Origin: Streptomyces sabulosicollis
GTDB taxonomy: Bacteria; Actinomycetota; Actinomycetes; Streptomycetales; Streptomycetaceae
Direction: 5' to 3'
DNA: 34,128 nt
NCBI RefSeq assembly: GCF_016103465.1
Contig: NZ_JAEEAP010000049.1
Coordinates: forward strand, 1 to 34,128
Position numbers and translations under genes: made by a program. Under the pieces are notes generated by a model. That model was not told the DNA's origin. It saw only the letters and a list, made by a program, of their open reading frames with translations, and made no database searches. Positions 7,928-15,932 of this stretch are shown here, in pieces (the stretch's first letter is position 1; each line of letters starts with the position of its first letter).

Positions 7928-9243
7928 TGAGCAAGCCCACCGCCACCGCCGCGGCCACGGACCGCGCCCCGGCCGCCGACCGCGAGCGGACCGCCCGCAA
8001 GGCCGGTCTCGCCTCATTCATCGGCACCACCGTCGAGTGGTACGACTTCTACATCTACTCCACCGCCTCCGCGCTCGTCCTCGGCAAGATCTTCTTCGGT
8101 GGCGGCGGTGACACCACCGGCGCGCTGGAGGCGTTCGGCAGCCTGTGGCTCGGATTCCTCGCCCGGCCGATCGGCGGCATCGTCTTCGGCCACCTCGGCG
8201 ACCGGATCGGCCGGAAGAAGACCCTCGTCACCACGTTGCTGATGATGGGCATCGCCACCACCCTGATCGGGCTGCTCCCCGGCTACGACGAGGTGGGCGT
8301 CGCCGCGCCCATCGCGCTGGTGCTGCTGCGCATGGTGCAGGGCATCGCGGTCGGCGGGGAATGGGGCGGCGCGGTGCTCATCGCCAGCGAACACGCGCCC
8401 AAGGAGAAGGCGCTGTCGTTCGGCGCCTTCGCCCAGCAGGGGTCCCCGGCCGGATCGATCCTGGCCACCGGGATGTTCGCGCTGCTCACCCAGCTTCCGG
8501 ACGATGACTTCGACGCCTGGGGCTGGCGCGTGCCGTTCCTCTTCTCCGCGGTGATGGTGGTCATCGGGCTGGTGGTGCGGCTCAAGGTCGAGGAGTCCCC
8601 GGAGTTCGCCCGGTTGCGGGACGAGAAGCGGGTCGCGAAGGTGCCGCTGCGGGAGCTGGTCACCGGCCACCCCGGATCCCTCGCGCTCGGCGTGCTGGCC
8701 AGCTCCATCGGCATCGCCGCCACCTACTTCATCACCACCTTCGTGCTGTCCTGGTCCACCGACAGCCTCGGCATGGAGCGCTCCACCATGCTGAACGTGC
8801 TGCTCGTCTACAGCGTCCTGCAGTTCGTCACCCAGCCCTTCGGGGTAGTGCTGGCCGCCCGCTTCGGCCCGCGCCGTACCGTGGCGGCCCTGCTGGGCCT
8901 GAACTTCCTGCTGGTACCCGTGATGTACGCCTGTGTCTCGACGACCCAGCCGGTCGTCGTGGGGCTCGGCATCTGTCTGCTGGGCATCACCGGCGCGATG
9001 AACTACGCGATCCTGGCCGGACTGCTGGCCGCCGCCTTCCCGATCTCCGTGCGCTACACCGGTATCTCCCTCTCGTACCAGCTGTGCTCGGCGCTCATCG
9101 GCGGTACGGCCCCCCTGGTCGGCGAGTGGCTGCTGCACTCCACCGGCGGTTCGATCGTGCCGGTCGTGATCTACCAGATGGTGCTGGTGGCGGTGTCCCT
9201 CGTCTGCTCCCTGGCGCTGCTCAACCGCTCACGGACGGCATAG
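7928..9243 (+). CDS. MFS transporter, metabolite:H+ symporter (MHS) subfamily
   Basis: The protein has about 438 residues and some twelve hydrophobic segments. MHS hallmarks are present: TTVEWYDFYIYS in the first span, GxLGDRIGRKKTL in the loop between spans 2 and 3 (GHLGDRIGRKKTL), and VGGEWGGAVLIASEHAP in span 4-5. The family includes shikimate, proline/betaine and alpha-ketoglutarate permeases. Substrate is not readable; linkage to the FAD oxidoreductase three bases upstream suggests uptake of its amine or amino-acid substrate. Start is the ATG at about 7927. The stop codon is also the first triplet of a 19-bp tandem repeat. Confidence 0.88.
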
Positions 9244-9332
9244 CCGCGGCCGGCGGACATAGCCGCGGCCGGCGGACATAGCCGCGGCCGGCAGACATAG
9301 CCGCGGTCGGCGGACGGCATAGCCGCGGCCGG
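9241..9332 (+). repeat. 19-bp tandem repeat, about 4.5 copies, beginning at the transporter stop codon
   Basis: Units of TAGCCGCGGCCGGCGGACA start at 9241, 9260 and 9279 (one base changed in the third), followed by a diverged fourth at 9298 with a 3-base extension and a partial fifth at about 9320. Each unit holds the palindromic CCGCGG core. The first unit supplies the TAG stop of the transporter, and because 19 is not a multiple of three the first three TAGs fall in all three frames. Confidence 0.85.
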
Positions 9333-9452
9333 GCCTTGGCCGAACGGTCAAAGCCACGGAGGGGTCTTTGGCCGATGCGTGCACCTCCCCGCCCGCTCCC
9401 TTCCGCATCATCAGGGGCCGTACAGCGCGGCGGCGCGGACAAGGGAGGCAAT

Positions 9453-9866
9453 GTGAACGGTGTGCGAACACAAGCGCACGGCCGGCGGGCCCCGGGGCGG
9501 GCCACCGGCCGGGTCGGCAGATTGACCCGCCGCCGGGAGGTGGCGGAGCTCGTCGCCGAGGCCGGTGGCGGTCCGCTCCGCCGCACCATGGGGCTGACCC
9601 AGCTCACCCCGCTGAGCGTCGGCGCCACGCTGGGCACCGGGATCTGCGTGGTACTCGGCGAGGCGGTGCCCCAGGCGGGCCTGGCGGGAGTGCTCTCCTT
9701 CGTCCTCGCCGGGGTCACCGCGCTGTTCTCCGCCCTGTCCCACGCCGAGCTCGCGGGCATGATCCCGGGCGCCGGGTCCTCGTACAGCGGGGTGCGCAAC
9801 GTCCCCGCCGGCATCCGGCACTCCACCCTCGACCGCCCCGCCCCCGAACCGGAGACCACCCCATGA
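9453..9866 (+). pseudogene. Internally deleted APC-family amino-acid permease (137 residues left)
   Basis: Residues about 45-110 carry the start of an APC transporter: LRRTMGLTQLTPLSVGATLG, GTGICVVLGEAV and a second span leading to SHAELAGMIPGAGSSYS. Full-length members have about 12 spans and 450-500 residues; here the sequence jumps after the SSYS motif to a hydrophilic tail ending EPETTP. The simplest reading is an in-frame internal deletion that kept the original 3' end. The GTG at 9453 has GGGAGG 4-5 nt upstream, and the TGA overlaps the ATG of the M20 peptidase (ATGA), so translation may still matter for coupling. It cannot transport as it stands. Confidence 0.72.
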
Positions 9867-10921
9867 CCCCGCTCGATCCCACCGCCGATGTGCTCGCGCT
9901 GACCCGCGCCCTGGTCGACATCCCCTCGGAAAGCGGCCACGAGGCCCCGCTCGCCGACGCCGTCGAGAGCGTCCTGCGCGCCCTGCCGTGGCTGACCGTC
10001 GAGCGGATCGGCCACTCCGTCGTGGCCCGCACCCAACTGGGCCGCGACCGGAGGGTGGTCGTCGCCGGGCACCTGGACACCGTCCCGGCCGCGGACAACC
10101 TCCCCTCCCGGCTGGACGGGGGACTGCTGTACGGCCTCGGGGCCTGCGACATGAAGGGCGGTGTCGCGGTCGCCCTCCGGCTCGCGGCGGCCCTCCCCGC
10201 GCCCGTGCACGACATCACCTACGTGTTCTACGAATGCGAGGAAGTCTCCGGCGACCGCAACGGCCTGGCCAGGATCGCCGCGGAACGCCCCGACCTGCTC
10301 GAGGCCGACCTGGCGGTCCTCATGGAACCCTCGGACGCCGGTGTCGAGGCGGGCTGCCAGGGCGTGCTGATGGCGGACATCGCCGTACGCGGCGAGCGGG
10401 CGCACACCGCCCGCGCCTGGAAGGGTGTCAACGCCGCCCACCGCGCCGCCACCGTCCTGCGGCGGCTGGACGACCACACTGCCGAGCGGATCACCATCGA
10501 CGGGCTGGAGTACCGCGAGGGGCTGAGCGCCGTGGCCGTGCGCGCGGGCGTGGCCGGGAACGTGGTGCCCGACCTGTGCGTCATCACGGTCAACCTGCGG
10601 TTCGCGCCCAGCCGTTCACCGGAGGAGGCCGAGGCGTACGTGCGCGGCCTCTTCCCCGAGTACGAGGTCGAGGTCACCGAGAACACCCCGGGCGCCCTCC
10701 CCGGCCTGGACCGGGAAGCCGCCGCCTCGCTCGTGGCGTACCTCGGTGCGGTGCCCCGCCCCAAACTGGGCTGGACCGATGTCGCCCGCTTCGCCGCGCT
10801 CGGCACACCCGCCCTCAACTACGGCCCCGGCGACCCGTCCCTGGCTCACACCGCGGGCGAGTACGTGCCGGTGGAGCAGTTGCGGGAGTGCGAGGCGCGG
10901 CTCATCGGCTGGCTCGGCTGA
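9863..10921 (+). CDS. M20-family amidohydrolase, DapE-like (probable N-acyl/N-succinyl-amino-acid deacylase)
   Basis: The 352-residue protein is full length for the gram-positive DapE type of the M20 family. Metal and catalytic positions visible: His70-x-Asp72 (GHLDTVP), Asp96 (GACDMKGG), Glu126/Glu127 (YECEEVS), Glu155 (LMEPSD) and a late His in AHTAGEY. Known members remove succinyl or acyl groups from diaminopimelate or amino acids with one or two Zn ions. Its neighbourhood (GNAT and N-acylamino-acid racemase across the PucR gene) suggests it deacylates N-acyl-L-amino acids rather than serving lysine synthesis; that is inference. ATG start overlaps the stop of the permease remnant, with GGAG 8 nt upstream. 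Confidence 0.85.
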   Translation: MTPLDPTADVLALTRALVDIPSESGHEAPLADAVESVLRALPWLTVERIGHSVVARTQLGRDRRVVVAGHLDTVPAADNLPSRLDGGLLYGLGACDMKGGVAVALRLAAALPAPVHDITYVFYECEEVSGDRNGLARIAAERPDLLEADLAVLMEPSDAGVEAGCQGVLMADIAVRGERAHTARAWKGVNAAHRAATVLRRLDDHTAERITIDGLEYREGLSAVAVRAGVAGNVVPDLCVITVNLRFAPSRSPEEAEAYVRGLFPEYEVEVTENTPGALPGLDREAAASLVAYLGAVPRPKLGWTDVARFAALGTPALNYGPGDPSLAHTAGEYVPVEQLRECEARLIGWLG

Positions 10922-10975
10922 CCCGTCCCCGTACGCAGGCGTGGCGAACGGCGCCCCTACGGGGCGTCCGGCGGA

Positions 10976-11130
10976 CCACGCGGCGGAGCCGCATATCGAT
11001 GCCTTTCCCCTCCCCGCCTTCTGCCGTACCAGGGGCTCCGCCCCTGGGCCCCGGGGTCAAGGGGCGGAGCCCCCACGCGGCGGAGCCGCCTATCGTCAGG
11101 TGCCGGGAAGGGGCGGGGAGGGGAGCAGCC
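10976..11130. terminator. GC-rich inverted-repeat block between convergent genes, probable bidirectional terminator
   Basis: Two direct copies of CCACGCGGCGGAGCCGC lie at 10976 and 11073, each followed by a TATCG stretch. Between them a perfect hairpin at 11029-11047 (CCAGGGGC/GCCCCTGG, 3-nt loop) is found, and pyrimidine-rich CCCCTCCCCGCC near 11008 faces GGGGCGGGGAGGGG near 11110. The M20 gene ends at 10921 and the PucR gene at 11164, so the block can stop transcription from both sides. Such GGGGCTCCGCCCC-type elements are common between Streptomyces genes. Confidence 0.6.
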
Positions 11131-11163
11131 CGCCGCAGGCGTCAAGATCCGTCGGAACCCTCC

Positions 11164-12759
11164 CTAGCCACCCGCACCCCGCAGCCCAGCCAGCGTGCGC
11201 AGCTGGAGCCACAGCACCAGCCGCTCGTCCGGGTTGTCCAGATCGATGCCCAGCTGCGCCCGCGCCTGTCGCAGCCGGTAGCGGCAGGTGTTGGGGTGGA
11301 CGGCCAGCAGCCGCGCCGCCCGCGCCATATCGCATCCGGCGTCCAGCCAGCACACCAGCGTCCGGGCGTAGTCCGTGCCGTGCCCGGCGTCGTGCGCCAT
11401 GATGTCCCGCCACGCTCCGGCCGCCAACTCCCGCCGCTCGACCAGCAGTTCGCTGAGCCGGAGCAGTACGGCGCGGGCCCGGACCTCCGCCATGGCGGCC
11501 ACCGTCTCCTCCGGGCCGAGCACCCGCAGCACCAGATCGGCGTCCTCCCGCGAGCCGCGGACCTCGGCCACCTCCGGCACCACATCGCCGAGACCGGCCC
11601 GCACCGGCACCCGAAGCGCCTGACCCGCGCGGCGCACGATGTCCTCGGCGAGCCGCCGCTGCCGCTCCGCGGCCCGCCCGTACGTCCCCGGCAGCAGCGC
11701 GTACACCACGCCGTCGACCAGCACACAGGCGTGCCGCCCGTACCGGGCCTCGCACTGCAGCCGTACCAGATCCAGCAGCCGCAGCGCGGCCTGCTCCCCG
11801 TCCGGCGCGCCCGCCACGCCCTCCAGCGCGAAGGCGGCCACCCGCACCGGTGTGCCGGGGGCCAGTCCCAGGTGCTCCGCGGCGGTGGCGGGGTCGGCGG
11901 TGCCGTCCAGGAGACGGCGCAGCAGATCGCCGCTCATATGGCGGGACAGCTCCTGCGCCGCCCGCGCCCGCAGCAGGAGCAGGGCGGCCGTGGAGGCGCC
12001 CTGGGCCAGCGCCTCCTCGGCGTCCGGTGCGAGGGTCCCGTCGTCCACGACCCACAGCGAGCCGAGGGTCTCGCCGCCCGCCCGTACGGCGACGGCCAGC
12101 CGCGGCAGTTCCTCGGCGCTCAGGGCGGGCAGGCGCACCGGCCCCTGGGAGGCGAACAGCACCCGGTACTGCTCGGTGTTCTCCGGGCTGCCCGGCACCT
12201 GGCGGCCCAGGATGCCCTGCCGCCGGGGCTCGTCCACGGGCTGGCCGGGGATGGTCGAGTGGGCGAGGATGCGCTGGCGCGGATCCTCGATCACGGTGGC
12301 GCCGCCCACGGCCGCGGCCACCGCCCCCGCGAGCGAGAACAGATCGCCGAGCGCGGCGCCGCCGGCGGGGGAGGACCGGGCCCCGACCGCCCCGGCCAGC
12401 AGCAGATGGACATGGTGCCAGGCGGCGTCCTCGTCCACGGCGAGCAGGGCCAGCCCCCGCTCCCGAGCTCCCGCGACGGCGTCCGCGAGCCCCTGCCCGG
12501 ACGAGGGTCCCTCCCCGCCGCGTACGACGAGACCCGCCATCCGGGCGGCCGCGGCCTCGGCCACCAGCGTCCCGGCCGCGTCGGCCCGCACCCCGACCGC
12601 CAGCAGCAGGGCACCGGGTGCCCGGTCCGGGAACGGGGCGTGGGCGTCGTACAGCAGCACCTCGGTGACGGGTGTGGTGAGTCCGGACGGGGCGGTGAGC
12701 AGCCGCAGCGCGGGCTCACCCAGGGTGTCCACAAGCTCCCCGAGGGTGCGGGTGTCCAT
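11164..12759 (-). CDS. PucR/CdaR-family transcriptional regulator
   Basis: The 531-residue protein starts with a PucR N-terminal domain (TLGELVDTLGEPALRLL) and ends with the diagnostic PucR helix-turn-helix: ARLLAVHPNTCRYRLRQA followed by LGIDLDNPDERLVLWLQLR. A GGDEF-like middle domain typical of CdaR proteins is plausible. Family members control purine, amino-acid and sugar-acid catabolism. It is divergent from the GNAT-racemase pair and separated by an iterated repeat at 12784-12855, so it probably controls that pair and perhaps the deacylase on the other side. ATG 12759 with GGAAGG about 12 nt upstream. Confidence 0.88.
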   Translation of the reverse strand: MDTRTLGELVDTLGEPALRLLTAPSGLTTPVTEVLLYDAHAPFPDRAPGALLLAVGVRADAAGTLVAEAAAARMAGLVVRGGEGPSSGQGLADAVAGARERGLALLAVDEDAAWHHVHLLLAGAVGARSSPAGGAALGDLFSLAGAVAAAVGGATVIEDPRQRILAHSTIPGQPVDEPRRQGILGRQVPGSPENTEQYRVLFASQGPVRLPALSAEELPRLAVAVRAGGETLGSLWVVDDGTLAPDAEEALAQGASTAALLLLRARAAQELSRHMSGDLLRRLLDGTADPATAAEHLGLAPGTPVRVAAFALEGVAGAPDGEQAALRLLDLVRLQCEARYGRHACVLVDGVVYALLPGTYGRAAERQRRLAEDIVRRAGQALRVPVRAGLGDVVPEVAEVRGSREDADLVLRVLGPEETVAAMAEVRARAVLLRLSELLVERRELAAGAWRDIMAHDAGHGTDYARTLVCWLDAGCDMARAARLLAVHPNTCRYRLRQARAQLGIDLDNPDERLVLWLQLRTLAGLRGAGG

Positions 12760-12783
12760 GGGCGGTACCGGGCCTTCCAGGGT

Positions 12784-12855
12784 GGCTGACGCACGAGGCG
12801 ATTGGCTGACGCACGAGGGGATTGACTGATCGCGAGGTGATTGGCGGATCGCACC
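12784..12855 (+). repeat. Iterated ~20-bp direct repeats in the pucR/GNAT control region
   Basis: GGCTGACGCACGAGGCGATT (12784) is followed by a copy with one change (12804), a diverged 19-bp copy (12824) and a partial copy (12843). The repeats lie between the divergent starts at 12759 and 12924, where an activator would bind. A weak plus-strand promoter (TTGGCG at 12841, 16 nt, TAGGCC at 12863) overlaps the last unit. Confidence 0.75.
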
Positions 12856-12923
12856 AGGACCCTAGGCCGCCCTTGTGCGTCCGGACAAGCCGGGTCCGGA
12901 TACGCCCCGGGAGACTCGGGCCC

Positions 12924-13796
12924 ATGACATCTGTGACGATGGACGCCGAGGCGCTGGCCACCGCCGCCGCCCACGCCGCCGGGGTCGCCGTCCGCACCGT
13001 CCACGACGTGGCCGGTGTCCAGGCGGTGGCCGACTTCTTCGCCGAGGTGTGGCGGCTGCCGCGCACCAGCCCGCCCTACCCGGCCGAGGTGCTGCACAGC
13101 ATCGTCCACGCGGGCGGTGCGGTGCACGCCGCGTACCCCACCGGGCACGGCGGACAGGAGGGCGGGCGGCTGGCCGGTGCCGCGGTCGCGGTATTCGGCC
13201 CGCCGGCCGACCGGGAGGTGTACTCGCTCGTAGCCGCCGCCACCGCCTCCGACCGGGGCGTCGGCCACGCCGTCAAGCAGGCCCAGCGCGGCTGGGCCCT
13301 GGAGCGCGGGGCCCGCGCCATGCGCTGGACCTTCGACCCGCTGGTCGCCCGCAACGCCCGCTTCAACCTGGTGAAACTGGGCGCCGTCGGGGCCGAGTAC
13401 CTGGTCGACCTCTACGGGCCCATGAACGACGGGGTGAACGACGGCGACGAGAGCGACCGGCTCACCGCCCGCTGGAACCTCCTCGCACCACCCGGACCCG
13501 CCCCCGCCGACGACACCGACGATCGGGCAGCCGCCCCGGTCGTCCGCCACGCCCCCGACGGCGGCCCGCTCGCCGCCCGCCACGGGGACCGGCTGTGGTG
13601 CAGGGTGCCCGGGGACATCGTCGCGCTGCGCACCGCCGACCCGGCCCTGGCGCTGCGGTGGCGGCACGCCGTGCGCGAGGTGTTCACCGAGGCGTACACC
13701 GAGGGCTTCCTGGCCACCGCGATGTCCCGGGACGGCTGGTACCGGCTCACCCGCAACCCCACCCCGACCACCCCTGGAGAGGACCCGCGGCCATGA
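12924..13796 (+). CDS. GNAT-superfamily N-acyltransferase (COG3375-like)
   Basis: The 290-residue protein contains a GNAT-like acetyl-CoA fold: GRLAGAAVAVFGP (strand 4), then EVYSLVAAATASDRGVGHAVKQAQRGWALERGARAMRW region where RGVGHAVK is the acyl-CoA pyrophosphate loop (R/QxxGxG/A variant). The following FDPLVARNARFNLVKLGAV is typical of the COG3375 group. Such proteins are repeatedly found next to N-acylamino-acid racemases and, in a Geobacillus example, act as succinyltransferases for D-amino acids. Its stop overlaps the racemase ATG (ATGA), so the two are one translational unit. The ATG at 12924 has a GGGAG-type site; an ATG at 12939 is an alternative. Confidence 0.82.
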   Translation: MTSVTMDAEALATAAAHAAGVAVRTVHDVAGVQAVADFFAEVWRLPRTSPPYPAEVLHSIVHAGGAVHAAYPTGHGGQEGGRLAGAAVAVFGPPADREVYSLVAAATASDRGVGHAVKQAQRGWALERGARAMRWTFDPLVARNARFNLVKLGAVGAEYLVDLYGPMNDGVNDGDESDRLTARWNLLAPPGPAPADDTDDRAAAPVVRHAPDGGPLAARHGDRLWCRVPGDIVALRTADPALALRWRHAVREVFTEAYTEGFLATAMSRDGWYRLTRNPTPTTPGEDPRP

Positions 13797-14905
13797 GGCT
13801 CGAACGCGCCGAACTGCTCCATGTCGCCCTCCCGCTGATCACCCCCTTCCGCACCTCCTTCGGGACGATGACCAGCAAGGACACCTTCCTGCTGCACATC
13901 GTCACCGACCGGGCCGAGGGCTGGTCGGAGTTCGCCGCCGACCCGGAGCCGCTGTACTGCTCGGAGTTCCTCGCCGGCGCCGAGATCGTGATCCGCGACT
14001 TCCTGCTGCCCCGGGCGGCCGCCCTCCGCACGCTCACGACCGCGGCCCTCGCCCCCGCCCTGGCCGCCGTCAAGGGCCACGAGCTGGCCAAGGCGGCCCT
14101 GGAGACCGCGCTGCTCGACGCCGAACTGCGCGCCCACGGCATGCCGCTCGCCACCTTCCTCGGCTCGGTCCACGAGCGGGTGCCCGCCGGGGTGTCCGTC
14201 GGCATCAAGGACTCACTCCCCGAGCTGCTCGACGACGTCGAGCGCTACCTCGCCGAGGGATATGTGCGCATCAAGCTGAAGATCGAGCCGGGCTGGGACG
14301 TGGCGCCGGTGCGCGCCGTGCGCGAGCGGTTCGGCGAGGCGCTGCCGCTCCAGGTCGACGCCAACACCGCGTACACCCTCGCCGACGCCGAACACCTCAG
14401 GAAGCTCGACGAGTTCGGGCTGCTGCTCATCGAGGAGCCGCTGGAGGAGAACAACCTCCACGCCCACGCCCGGCTGCAGCGGCGGCTGGCCACCCCGGTC
14501 TGTCTGGACGAGTCCATCCACAACGCGCGCGACGCCGCCTCGGCGATCGCCATGGACGCCTGCCGGGTCATCAACATCAAACCGGCCCGGGTCGGCGGCT
14601 ATCCGGAGGCCCGCCGCATCCACGACCTCGCCGCCGCCCACGGCGTCCCGGTGTGGTGCGGGGGCATGCTGGAGACCGGTATCGGCCGCGCCCCCAACCT
14701 GGCCCTCGCCGCCCTGCCCGGCTGCACCCTGCCCGGTGACACCTCGGCCTCCGGCAGGTACTTCGCCGAGGACATCACCGAGCCGTTCGTCCTCCGGGAC
14801 GGCCACCTCCCGGTGCCCACCGCCCCCGGCATCGGCATCGACCCGCTCCCGGACGCCCTCGCCCGCTTCACCACGGCCCGGCGCCAGCTGTACCCGCGGA
14901 CCTGA
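13793..14905 (+). CDS. N-acylamino-acid (N-succinylamino-acid) racemase / o-succinylbenzoate synthase family
   Basis: The 370-residue protein belongs to the enolase superfamily, MLE subgroup. All catalytic positions known from the Amycolatopsis NAAAR enzyme appear at the same numbers: Lys161 and Lys163 (KLK), Asp189 (VDANTAY), Glu214 (IEEPLEENN), Asp239 (CLDESI) and Lys263 (NIKPARVGGY). Members make o-succinylbenzoate for menaquinone (MenC), racemise N-acyl or N-succinyl amino acids, or do both. I favour racemase because no men genes are near while a GNAT gene overlaps its start and an M20 deacylase lies across the regulator; a menaquinone role is not excluded. GGAGAGG lies 10 nt upstream of the ATG. 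Confidence 0.88.
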   Translation: MRLERAELLHVALPLITPFRTSFGTMTSKDTFLLHIVTDRAEGWSEFAADPEPLYCSEFLAGAEIVIRDFLLPRAAALRTLTTAALAPALAAVKGHELAKAALETALLDAELRAHGMPLATFLGSVHERVPAGVSVGIKDSLPELLDDVERYLAEGYVRIKLKIEPGWDVAPVRAVRERFGEALPLQVDANTAYTLADAEHLRKLDEFGLLLIEEPLEENNLHAHARLQRRLATPVCLDESIHNARDAASAIAMDACRVINIKPARVGGYPEARRIHDLAAAHGVPVWCGGMLETGIGRAPNLALAALPGCTLPGDTSASGRYFAEDITEPFVLRDGHLPVPTAPGIGIDPLPDALARFTTARRQLYPRT

Positions 14906-14958
14906 GCGGCGCCCGCCACCGGCCGGACGCGGCTCAGGCCCGTCCGGCCGGCAGGACC

Positions 14959-14992
14959 GTGCGACCGCGCCCAGAGTGCGACCGCGCCCAGA
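14959..14992 (+). repeat. Exact 17-bp tandem duplication upstream of the XRE gene
   Basis: GTGCGACCGCGCCCAGA occurs twice without a gap (14959-14975 and 14976-14992), about 30 nt upstream of the promoter for the XRE regulator at 15057. The position suits an autoregulatory operator, but it may be a neutral duplication. Confidence 0.8.
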
Positions 14993-15021
14993 GTAGGAGT
15001 AGCGCGGCCACCCTACGGGGC

Positions 15022-15049
15022 CCTGACCGTGCATTCCGCCGTCTAGGCT
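15022..15049 (+). promoter_or_regulatory. Probable promoter of the XRE-SDR operon giving a leaderless transcript
   Basis: CCTGAC (15022-15027), a 16-nt spacer and TAGGCT (15044-15049) form a HrdB-like promoter. The A of the start codon (15057) is 8 nt after the -10 box, the usual transcription start distance, and no ribosome site is visible. Leaderless messages are common in Streptomyces. Confidence 0.5.
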
Positions 15050-15056
15050 CCCTCGT

Positions 15057-15932
15057 ATGGACAGCGAGAACCCTCTGGGGCGCTTTCTGCGCGCCCGCCG
15101 TGAACGGGTACGGCCCGAGGACGTGGACATCCCGCCCGCCGGCCGGCGGCGGGTGGCGGGGCTGCGCCGGGAGGAGGTCGCGCTGCTGGCGGGGGTCAGC
15201 ACCGACTACTACGTACGGCTGGAGCAGGGCCGGGAGCGGCATCCCTCGGCGCGGGTGGTCGAGGCGCTGGCGCGGGCACTGGTGCTGGAGGAGGACGCGG
15301 TCGCCCATCTGCACCGGCTGGCCCGTCCGGCTCCCGGCCGGCGCCGCCCGGCCGCGCGGCGGGAGCGGGTGAGCCCGACCCTGCTGCGGATGATGGAGGG
15401 CTGGCCGCGGACACCGGCCGTGGTCCTGGGCCGCTGTCTGACCGTACTGGCCCACAACACCCTGGGCGGGGCCCTGTTCGACGGGCACACCCACAGCCGG
15501 GATCTGGTGCGGCTGGTCTTCCTCGACCCGGACGCGCGGGAGTTCTACCCCGACTGGGAGCGGGTGGCGGTCAACACCGTCGCCGGGCTCCGCGCGGCGG
15601 CCGGAATCGACGCGGAGGACCCCGAACTGATCGCCGTCGTCGGTGAGCTGTCGCTGAAGAGCGAGACGTTCCGGCGGCTGTGGGCCCGCCATGACATCCG
15701 TCAGAAGACCCATGAGACCAAGCGCTTCCGGCACCGCCTGGTCGGCGAGCTCACGCTGGAGTACGAGGCACTGACCGTGAACAGCGCCCCCGGCCAGCAG
15801 CTCATCGTCTACCAGGCCGAGCCGGGCAGCCCGTCCGAGCAGGCGCTGGCCCTGCTGGGCAGCCTCACCGCCGACGCGGTGGAGGCGCCCCACGACCCCA
15901 TGAGCACCACGACGAAGGATTCTTCCGCATGA
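15057..15932 (+). CDS. XRE-family regulator with MmyB-like ligand-binding domain
   Basis: The 291-residue protein has an XRE helix-turn-helix at about 36-75 (VAGLRREEVALLAGVSTDYY then VRLEQGRERHPS), a signature of the actinobacterial group whose C-terminal half is a PAS-like MmyB domain (here from about 110: TPAVVLGRCLTVLAHNTLGG through FRRLWARHDI, and TLEYEALTVN). The domain is thought to bind small hydrophobic ligands. The gene overlaps the SDR that follows (ATGA). This pairing, with the regulator coupled to an SDR, is frequent in Streptomyces and suggests that the SDR handles the ligand. Confidence 0.9.
   Translation: MDSENPLGRFLRARRERVRPEDVDIPPAGRRRVAGLRREEVALLAGVSTDYYVRLEQGRERHPSARVVEALARALVLEEDAVAHLHRLARPAPGRRRPAARRERVSPTLLRMMEGWPRTPAVVLGRCLTVLAHNTLGGALFDGHTHSRDLVRLVFLDPDAREFYPDWERVAVNTVAGLRAAAGIDAEDPELIAVVGELSLKSETFRRLWARHDIRQKTHETKRFRHRLVGELTLEYEALTVNSAPGQQLIVYQAEPGSPSEQALALLGSLTADAVEAPHDPMSTTTKDSSA

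Noticed and set aside
6394-9243. A 949-codon open frame spanning the FAD oxidoreductase region
   Set aside because: Only the part from about 7927 is a real protein (the MHS transporter); the upstream part is an Arg/Pro-rich off-frame reading of the oxidoreductase gene.
9241-9332. CRISPR-like array
   Set aside because: The units are contiguous without spacers and no cas gene is present.
9988-12789. A 933-codon plus-strand open frame across the M20 and PucR genes
   Set aside because: It is the antisense or off-frame reading of two clear genes, with Arg/Gly/Pro-rich composition typical of GC-rich shadows.
13793-14905. MenC for menaquinone synthesis
   Set aside because: Catalytic residues do not separate the two activities, but no other men gene is near and the GNAT/M20 context favours racemase; kept only as an alternative.
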